Notes under the pieces: generated by a model
Databases searched by the model: none
What the model was told of the DNA's origin: nothing
What the model saw: only the letters and a program-made list of their open reading frames with translations
Assembly: GCA_002633005.1 (NCBI GenBank)
Contig: NMRA01000254.1
Location: 160,124-224,123, forward strand
Length of the DNA stretch: 64,000 bases
Source of the DNA: Phoronis australis
Taxonomy: Eukaryota > Phoronida > Phoronidae
Reading direction: 5' to 3'
Made by a program: the position numbers and the translations under genes
In this document: positions 63,401 to 64,000 of the stretch, in pieces
Position numbering within the stretch: the stretch's first letter is position 1
How the letters are laid out: every line of letters starts with the position of its first letter

Positions 63401-63555
63401 GTCGAAATGGTCAATCAGGCATCGGCCGCGTGATTCTAGATGGTGGTGAGAAAACTAACACAGATAAGGTAGCCATCGGCTTCATGACGCACTACCCTAA
63501 TGGCGTCCTCTACAGGGGAAGTAATGAAGATGGACAGTATCTGGAGGTCTCTATG
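23686..63555 (+). CDS. Alpha-neurexin homologue with inserted LamGL array (23 exons, 3' incomplete)
   Basis: Neurexins are presynaptic single-pass adhesion proteins whose LNS (laminin-neurexin-sex hormone globulin) domains bind neuroligins, LRRTMs, dystroglycan and other partners. Joining 23686-24430, 42427-42663, 43806-44255, 44481-45119, 46256-46912, 47589-48251, 48409-49644, 50243-50260, 51570-51621, 52350-52491, 53392-53523, 54183-54341, 54619-55444, 56424-56641, 57442-57550, 57836-58591, 59436-59540, 60086-60270, 60808-60979, 61431-61529, 61858-61978, 62259-62395 and 63380-63555 gives 2678 codons with no stop and consistent phases. Domain order is signal peptide, LNS1, EGF-A, six LamGL domains, LNS2, LNS3, EGF-B, LNS4, LNS5, EGF-C, LNS6, EGF-D, start of LNS7. 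LNS/EGF order and several intron positions match alpha-neurexins rather than CASPR, which starts with a discoidin domain. The LamGL block and the EGF-D/LNS7 extension are additions. The stop, membrane segment and tail lie beyond the window. The exon model is my reading of splice sites, without transcript support. Confidence 0.9.
30904..31060. repeat. Dispersed G/C-run repeat with GGCGGATCCAGGA core
   Basis: GGGCGGATCCAGGA at 30904 is followed by a G-rich block and, about 110 bp on, by a run of about 13 C. It resembles the block at 12407-12560. Confidence 0.5.
37650..37842 (+). repeat. Dispersed repeat, copy 1 (in intron 1)
   Basis: It aligns with 56868-57056 over about 190 bp: GATTTAC(G/A)GCGGATCATTTT, then TTGGCAATTTTCAA, then CTAACTAATTTG and AAGTTCCACTTTAAG. 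Both copies lie in introns of the neurexin gene in the same orientation. Confidence 0.8.
38044..38174. repeat. Internal duplication with mirrored ends
   Basis: The phrase CTCTTTTCAGTGCTCCGCCG (about 38086) is repeated as AGTCTTTTCAGTGCTGCGCC (about 38147), each after a GGGGGGCT stretch. CATGGGCGG at the left end is the inverse of CCGCCCATG at the right end. Confidence 0.55.
40374..40400. repeat. Fragment with GGCGGATCCAGAA core
   Basis: A short match (GGGGCGGATCCAGAATTTT) to the family at 12407 and 30904. Confidence 0.4.
42427..42663 (+). CDS. Neurexin exon 2: N-terminal part of LamGL domain 1 (residues 249-327)
   Basis: Acceptor ctctatctgcag, donor gtaaaa, phase 1 at both ends, 237 nt. The product begins VHYALNFENS, the usual first strand of a Laminin_G_3/LamGL domain, and ends KECLGDLSLCPSG, the two-cysteine motif that precedes the central strands. 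The part between (about residues 262-312) is proline-rich and does not resemble the other five repeats. LamGL 1 is the only repeat of the array split by an intron. Confidence 0.85.
42664..43805 (+). other. Intron 2
   Basis: A phase-1 intron of 1142 bp. It contains a 117-bp direct duplication (43313-43534) and a short run of TGTGACA-rich sequence near 42715-42790. I see no exon in it. Confidence 0.75.
43313..43534 (+). repeat. 117-bp direct duplication in intron 2
   Basis: Copies start at 43313 and 43430, sharing GACAAAGGCAAC or GGCAAAGGCAAC, AAGATGAATGAAA, CGACTGCTATATC or TGACTGCTATATC and GTGAAATGTTGCT. They are diverged by substitutions and small indels. Confidence 0.8.
43806..44255 (+). 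CDS. Neurexin exon 3: C-terminal part of LamGL domain 1 (residues 328-477)
   Basis: Acceptor tatttctttag, donor gtgagt, phase 1 to phase 1, 450 nt. It starts GYTFSIWLMFPEP and carries the typical LamGL features: GIAVLYGKGKL, SWYHMAASWHQDRGLFLYIN (the W-x-H-x-A-x-S-W-H strand followed by the ligand-loop strand), YFTIGRPNENR and VDEFNFYDS. With exon 2 it makes a complete jelly-roll domain. LamGL domains are extracellular and often bind glycans or mediate adhesion; no ligand can be inferred here. Confidence 0.9.
44481..45119 (+). CDS. Neurexin exon 4: LamGL domain 2 (residues 478-690)
   Basis: One exon encodes one whole LamGL domain, phase 1 at both ends (acceptor gtattttcag, donor gtttgt). Landmarks are VDGKISKAMTLNSAYVVLND, the paired cysteines in CLTDLDKCFNKG, YISFWIFFNQ, WYFVELSWGG, LQLFVNRALV and IIDEVEIWFA. 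The frame stays open to 45309, but the phase-1 donor at 45120 and the match of the end (GNFIFRG) to the ends of exons 5 and 6 place the true end here. Confidence 0.9.
45120..46255 (+). other. Intron 4
   Basis: A phase-1 intron of 1136 bp, from gtttgt to tttccag. It contains a MITE-like inverted-repeat insertion at 45447-45717. The rest shows nothing recognisable. Confidence 0.75.
45447..45717. mobile_element. MITE-like element with about 55-bp inverted ends
   Basis: The left arm (about 45447-45502) and the reverse complement of the right arm (about 45661-45717) share GAGTAG followed by a nearly identical stretch around TTTCTTTTTTCACAACCAGT and ending near ATATTTAC. The interior is about 160 bp with no coding capacity. 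This is the form of a non-autonomous DNA transposon inserted in the neurexin intron. Target-site duplications were not clear, so the exact ends are approximate. Confidence 0.65.
46256..46912 (+). CDS. Neurexin exon 5: LamGL domain 3 (residues 691-909)
   Basis: A single-exon LamGL domain, phase 1 to phase 1 (acceptor tcatttccag, donor gtaggt). It reads DKPRLHYWSMNAVEGN at the start, then VNGKIKGAIQYNGENQYGVI, the motif CDGNLNYCTRG, LTLSTWLRPGDL, WQYIEISWHPEFGLKLYKN, IEYLLARGRSG and IDELQVWQSD, and closes with FALRG. It is the most basic repeat of the array by eye. Confidence 0.9.
46913..47588 (+). other. Intron 5
   Basis: A phase-1 intron of 676 bp, AT-rich, with no repeat or exon that I can name. 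The acceptor (acttgtag) is weaker than its neighbours. The next upstream AG (cacag, ending 47571) would bring an early stop, so the acceptor at 47588 is preferred. Confidence 0.7.
47589..48251 (+). CDS. Neurexin exon 6: LamGL domain 4 (residues 910-1130)
   Basis: A single-exon LamGL domain, phase 1 to phase 1 (donor gtaagg). Features are VADGKINSALRLGGRQYADL, CLGNIGHCKHG, YTLVTWLKFEDLE, SNGKLRAVFKHH, WYLVDLSWHPVRGAAMFIND, FYLGRANSGD and LDEMEIWYGDR. It and domain 5 look like the most typical members of the set. Confidence 0.92.
48409..49644 (+). CDS. Neurexin exon 7: LamGL domains 5 and 6 in one exon (residues 1131-1542)
   Basis: This 1236-nt exon (acceptor ttgttttag, donor gtacgt, phase 1 both ends) encodes two complete LamGL repeats without an intron between them. 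Domain 5 (about 1131-1332) has KGKVGKAIMLNGNRQYVDLG, CYDNLDLCPFG, NEIDLSWHPEKGLVMYVDG and IDEVQFWGA. A charged linker rich in E, N and K follows (YKEEMNLDKIENNKVENTKR). Domain 6 (about 1353-1542) has VIGQAVLLNGRNQYLDLG, CLEGNMEGCLEG with one extra residue between the cysteines, NLLDITWDNENGVRIFKD and LDDVQIWNA. Domain 6 looks more diverged than 3 to 5. Confidence 0.92.
49645..51569 (+). other. Introns 7 and 8 flanking a microexon
   Basis: The 1.9 kb between exon 7 and the start of LNS2 contains one small exon candidate (50243-50260). The rest (49645-50242 and 50261-51569) is AT-rich and holds no recognisable feature. It corresponds in position to the neurexin splice-site-1 region between EGF-A and LNS2. 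Confidence 0.6.
50243..50260 (+). CDS. Neurexin microexon 8 (18 nt, residues 1543-1548)
   Basis: An 18-nt segment lies between a strong acceptor (gccccgtttcccattttag) and a good donor (gtatgt). It is phase 1 at both ends, so it adds six residues (D-G-K-T-V-D) or can be skipped without changing the frame. Splice site 1 of vertebrate alpha-neurexins, between EGF-A and LNS2, is also built from small optional exons. This is prediction from splice signals and phase; no transcript is available. Confidence 0.6.
51570..51621 (+). CDS. Neurexin exon 9: linker into LNS2 (residues 1549-1565)
   Basis: A 52-nt exon with acceptor ttatattacag and donor gtaagc, entering in phase 1 and leaving in phase 2. 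It encodes EPNFTWIYPPDSRKGFV and the first two bases of an Arg codon, and leads directly into the first LNS2 strand in exon 10. The short size and one-sided phase change fit the linker that precedes LNS2 in neurexins. Confidence 0.75.
52350..52491 (+). CDS. Neurexin exon 10: LNS2, first part (residues 1566-1613)
   Basis: Acceptor ctccattttcag, donor gtaaga, enters phase 2 and leaves phase 0. The product reads FDFTELPDKY, then EEMHVTFKSNYRDGLIWLNG and FLTLK, which aligns with the opening strands of neurexin LNS2. Where vertebrate LNS2 has an acidic Asp-Tyr pair before the next strand (A-D-Y-V), this protein has K-A-F-L, so a residue expected at the calcium site is absent. Confidence 0.88.
52492..53391 (+). 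other. Intron 10
   Basis: A 900-bp phase-0 intron with no feature I recognise. Confidence 0.7.
53392..53523 (+). CDS. Neurexin exon 11: LNS2, middle part (residues 1614-1657)
   Basis: A 132-nt phase-0 exon (acceptor catattttcag, donor gtatga). It encodes DGNLVLVFDYGNNVNDTIVL and later DNRVHNVVITRNGQN, matching the NGAVSLVINLGSG and NDNAWHDVRVTRN region of vertebrate LNS2. The exon ends at the place of neurexin splice site 2. The usual W of N-x-x-W-H is replaced by V (RVHNV). Confidence 0.88.
53524..54182 (+). other. Intron 11 at the neurexin splice-site-2 position
   Basis: A 659-bp phase-0 intron between the V-I-T-R-N strand and the V-D-I-N-V-D strand of LNS2, where vertebrate neurexins carry optional SS2 exons. 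It contains a degenerate copy of the end of exon 11 at 54013-54054. No intact optional exon is visible. Confidence 0.7.
54013..54054 (+). pseudogene. Relic duplicate of the end of exon 11 (LNS2)
   Basis: The sequence translates as NRIHNVVVARNGGE, clearly related to NRVHNVVITRNGQN at the end of exon 11. A TGA occurs three codons upstream of the matching part and a TAA directly after it, and no GT donor follows, so it is unlikely to be spliced in. It looks like a partial exon duplication that has decayed. Confidence 0.65.
54183..54341 (+). CDS. Neurexin exon 12: LNS2, third part (residues 1658-1710)
   Basis: A 159-nt exon, phase 0 at both ends (acceptor ttaaatttccag, donor gtaagt). It encodes VDINVDEKYRTSG and FAYIGGTTDTEKF, then DNFLGTLTN. 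These match the strands of vertebrate LNS2 that contain V-x-I-x-V-D, FYVGG and NNFMGCL. The cysteine of the last motif is Thr here. Confidence 0.88.
54619..55444 (+). CDS. Neurexin exon 13: end of LNS2, LNS3, EGF-B (residues 1711-1985)
   Basis: An 826-nt exon (acceptor ttccgttttgcag, donor gtaagt) entering phase 0 and leaving phase 1. Residues about 1711-1755 finish LNS2. LNS3 begins at SPVTFKTPEAHLRVPGWD and includes EPNGLLLYQPG, NDYLALELYDGK with the Asp-Tyr typical of the calcium rim, SSIYLGGYPGELP and GFVGCIERL. Its disulfide partner is at ELRC. EGF-B follows, from about RCRSRPCIRGVC to CDCSSTDYTDQRCNR. The order matches the centre of alpha-neurexins, whose TEPNGLILF and NGYVGCIRDL motifs are close equivalents. 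Confidence 0.93.
55445..56423 (+). other. Intron 13
   Basis: A phase-1 intron of 979 bp between EGF-B and LNS4. It has no recognisable exon or repeat. Confidence 0.7.
56424..56641 (+). CDS. Neurexin exon 14: LNS4, first part (residues 1986-2058)
   Basis: Acceptor gtgtcttacag, donor gtatgt; enters phase 1, leaves phase 0. It encodes VGNFDGKEYNHIK, DISMRFKTKQSRGTLLSTTT and LYYRIDVEDGRAKITTNLGG, which match the VSLRFRSQRAYGILMATTS and LELDAGRVKLTVNL strands of vertebrate LNS4. The exon ends at the position of splice site 3. Confidence 0.9.
56642..57441 (+). other. Intron 14 at the neurexin splice-site-3 position
   Basis: An 800-bp phase-0 intron that splits LNS4 just before TLYAGRNINDNNWHTL. 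It contains a dispersed repeat (56868-57056) that also occurs at 37650. No optional exon is visible. Confidence 0.7.
56868..57056 (+). repeat. Dispersed repeat, copy 2 (in intron 14)
   Basis: The second copy of the element at 37650, here in the intron at the splice-site-3 position. It is non-coding. Confidence 0.8.
57442..57550 (+). CDS. Neurexin exon 15: LNS4, middle part (residues 2059-2094)
   Basis: A 109-nt exon (acceptor tgattttgcag, donor gtaagt) entering phase 0 and leaving phase 1. It reads TLYAGRNINDNNWHTLKVRR and LELWVDDESSIS, close to ETLFAGYNLNDNEWHTVRVV and LKLTVDD of vertebrate LNS4. The conserved N-x-W-H is intact. Confidence 0.92.
57836..58591 (+). CDS. Neurexin exon 16: end of LNS4 and LNS5 (residues 2095-2346)
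   Basis: A 756-nt exon, phase 1 to phase 1 (acceptor tttgttgttacag, donor gtaagt). Residues about 2095-2165 finish LNS4 (DIYIGALMP, NIFLGHVKNVIIDGVKYFDV), where His replaces the LNS cysteine as it does in vertebrate LNS4. LNS5 starts at STFKTPEAHVTLTQL and has KEPNGLIMYNG, DDFLALELRNGNLVY, LNDDQWHYVEI, KLYLGGMPEDMYDELPS and GFKGCLASLDLDGRVPNLF; its second cysteine is in EGC. This is the best conserved part of the protein and the firmest evidence for neurexin identity. Confidence 0.95.
58592..59435 (+). other. Intron 16
   Basis: A phase-1 intron of 844 bp between LNS5 and EGF-C. Open frames in it (for example 58678-59025) show no domain. Nothing else was found. Confidence 0.7.
59436..59540 (+). 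CDS. Neurexin exon 17: EGF-C (residues 2347-2381)
   Basis: A 105-nt symmetric phase-1 exon (acceptor tttattttgcag, donor gtatgt) that encodes exactly one EGF domain: FCDEDTCLNGGRCLPNDKCD, then CSLTSYTGEFCSQ. The six cysteines have normal spacing. It corresponds to EGF-C between LNS5 and LNS6 in alpha-neurexins. Confidence 0.93.
59541..60085 (+). other. Intron 17
   Basis: A phase-1 intron of 545 bp in front of LNS6. In vertebrates the beta-neurexin promoter lies upstream of LNS6, but I see no start codon with a leader sequence here. No other feature was found. Confidence 0.6.
60086..60270 (+). CDS. Neurexin exon 18: LNS6, first part (residues 2382-2443)
   Basis: Acceptor ttgtattttag, donor gtgggt; enters phase 1, leaves phase 0. 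It encodes ENGFRIGEHNKPGMLRYRFP, then STKDMVAFGFMTYDCNGVLF and SEFIEARL. This matches vertebrate LNS6 around ADRLAIGFSTVQKEAVLV and GDYLELHI. The Asp of the GDYLEL motif is Glu here (SEFIEA). The phase pattern is the same as in exon 23. Confidence 0.9.
60808..60979 (+). CDS. Neurexin exon 19: LNS6, middle part (residues 2444-2500)
   Basis: A 172-nt exon (acceptor cttttctttattag, donor gtaaga) entering phase 0 and leaving phase 1. It reads ENGDVVVEWRVGDTTSRIVE, then FCDGRYHILRFERDGALASL and SVDDLLPNEKISP. These parallel the [34 protein letters not shown] and LQVD strands of vertebrate LNS6. The exon ends at the position of splice site 4. Confidence 0.9.
60980..61430 (+). other. Intron 19 at the neurexin splice-site-4 position
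   Basis: A 451-bp phase-1 intron located where vertebrate neurexins insert the 30-residue SS4 exon that controls partner choice. I found no phase-1 open segment of about 90 nt with splice sites inside it, so an SS4 exon appears absent or unrecognisable. Confidence 0.7.
61431..61529 (+). CDS. Neurexin exon 20: LNS6, third part (residues 2501-2533)
   Basis: A 99-nt symmetric phase-1 exon (acceptor tttcattaacag, donor gtatgg). It encodes DSDRTFSRISVATIGGKQSS and ends NPLNSIIAG, matching [20 protein letters not shown] in vertebrate LNS6 just downstream of splice site 4. The Ile and Asn of the TIFNS motif that help bind calcium align with Thr and Ser here. Confidence 0.88.
61858..61978 (+). CDS. 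Neurexin exon 21: end of LNS6 (residues 2534-2573)
   Basis: A 121-nt exon (acceptor cttcaatgcag, donor gtgagt) entering phase 1 and leaving phase 2. It begins LYFNGKEIIKLAERNAPG and continues RDIRLIPPPFRLDAPTVT, closely parallel to [20 protein letters not shown] and VRLVGEVP at the end of vertebrate LNS6. In vertebrates the glycosylated stalk follows this point; here an EGF follows. Confidence 0.9.
62259..62395 (+). CDS. Neurexin exon 22: additional EGF domain (EGF-D, residues 2574-2619)
   Basis: A 137-nt exon (acceptor ttcattccag, donor gtaaag) entering phase 2 and leaving phase 1. A short Thr/Pro-rich start (TQTPSPPRETF) leads into an EGF with cysteines at FCVVEQDGSTCRNYGLC and YCNCNFTAYAGPYC. 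This domain lies after LNS6, where classical neurexins have no EGF. Confidence 0.88.
62396..63379 (+). other. Intron 22
   Basis: A phase-1 intron of 984 bp. It contains a hairpin-forming inverted repeat near 63203-63297 and nothing else recognisable. Confidence 0.7.
63203..63297. repeat. Inverted repeat in intron 22
   Basis: ACAGTGTTCTT (63239-63249) pairs with AAGAACACTGT (63267-63277) perfectly. Flanking GTGTGT/ACACAC and ATGAATTG/CAATTCAT words extend the stem with interruptions. Confidence 0.65.
63380..63555 (+). CDS. Neurexin exon 23: first part of an additional LNS domain (LNS7, residues 2620-2678)
   Basis: A 176-nt exon (acceptor atgttatttcag, donor gtgagt) entering phase 1 and leaving phase 0. 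It encodes EPFGLYFGRNGQSG, then TDKVAIGFMTHYPNGVLYRG and DGQYLEVSM. The TDKVAIGFMT stretch is close to KDMVAFGFMT in exon 18, and the phases are identical, which suggests that the LNS6 start exon was duplicated. The domain continues beyond the window. Confidence 0.87.
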
Positions 63556-64000
63556 GTGAGTTGATTGTTTCAGTTTTCCCCTAGTGTCTGAGATTCATTT
63601 TTTGTATGTTGGGATACCTCAACTTTGACGACTGTTAGCTGTGGAAGCCTGGCAGAAATAATGTGTTCGTGTGAAAGAGCTACCAAGCTATTGTTTGAGG
63701 TTATTTTGGACCTTAAAAATGTCCAATTTTTTTACTAACTTCAGAACATTATGTCTCAGAAATGGCTGATTGGATTCTCATGAAACTTGCACATACTATG
63801 CCTTACGCACTGCTTTCCAACGGCTGTTAGGAATTGTTTTGGAAAATCGGTAAATCTGGGTCCCGTTCCACGAAAACTGACTTAGCTAAGGCAGATCTTA
63901 ACTTTCAGTCAATATTAAGATAAGACTTAAATTTGTCGCATGTTCATTTCAAAAAAGAGATCTTATGTTCGACTTAAGTTTTTGACTTCACTTTTGTCTT
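63556..64000 (+). other. Start of intron 23 and right edge of the window
   Basis: Intron sequence after the donor gtgagt. Around 63741-63790 it holds a CTCAGAAATGGCT repeat motif also present near 40970. From 63858 on, the GGTCCCGTTCCACGAAAAC stretch and short inverted TTAAG/CTTAA words look like the end of a repeat cut by the window edge. Confidence 0.5.

Noticed and set aside
23686-63555. CASPR/contactin-associated protein instead of neurexin
   Set aside because: There is no discoidin or fibrinogen-like domain, and the LNS/EGF order and the LNS5-EGF-C-LNS6 sequences match neurexin.

Overview
The window is eukaryotic genomic DNA from an invertebrate animal. Coding sequence is broken into exons with GT..AG introns, repeats are dense and diverse, and the one recognisable gene is a neurexin, an animal-specific protein. 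Intron sizes, repeat types and a protein clearly diverged from vertebrate neurexins suggest an invertebrate deuterostome (hemichordate- or amphioxus-like) or a lophotrochozoan. The sequence alone does not decide between these.

Positions 1-23685 hold no gene I can support. They contain repeats and mobile-element remains: a long hairpin (8105-8202), short tandem repeats (8413-8510, 8715-8858), tRNA-like SINE sequence on the minus strand (12006-12310, 12643-12713), a small inverted-repeat element (13201-13364), a foldback element built from 21-bp units centred on ATCGAT (14451-14866), a DNA transposon with about 316-bp terminal inverted repeats and a broken THAP-type gene (15813-17017), a 16-bp tandem repeat (18287-18381), a diverged repeat present twice (18453-18825 and 19612-19926) and another inverted-repeat element (21612-21740).

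From 23686 to beyond the right edge lies one plus-strand gene, an alpha-neurexin homologue. I resolve 23 coding exons whose reading phases all join: 8034 nt, 2678 codons, no stop, and the gene is still open at the end of the window. Exon 1 encodes a signal peptide, LNS1 and EGF-A. An 18-kb intron follows. Then come six exons carrying six laminin-G-like (Laminin_G_3/LamGL type) domains, a block absent from classical neurexins. After an 18-nt microexon the classical order resumes: LNS2, LNS3, EGF-B, LNS4, LNS5, EGF-C, LNS6. Where classical neurexins enter the juxtamembrane stalk, this gene adds another EGF and the first half of another LNS. The 3' end (any remaining LNS sequence, stalk, membrane segment, cytoplasmic tail) is outside the window.

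The most interesting result is this architecture: a neurexin with a six-domain LamGL cassette inserted between EGF-A and LNS2, plus an extra EGF-LNS pair after LNS6. Supporting details are the uniform phase-1 borders of the cassette, a microexon in the region of neurexin splice site 1, introns at the places of splice sites 2, 3 and 4, a relic copy of an LNS2 exon inside the splice-site-2 intron, and loss of the LNS2 disulfide and Asp-Tyr motif.
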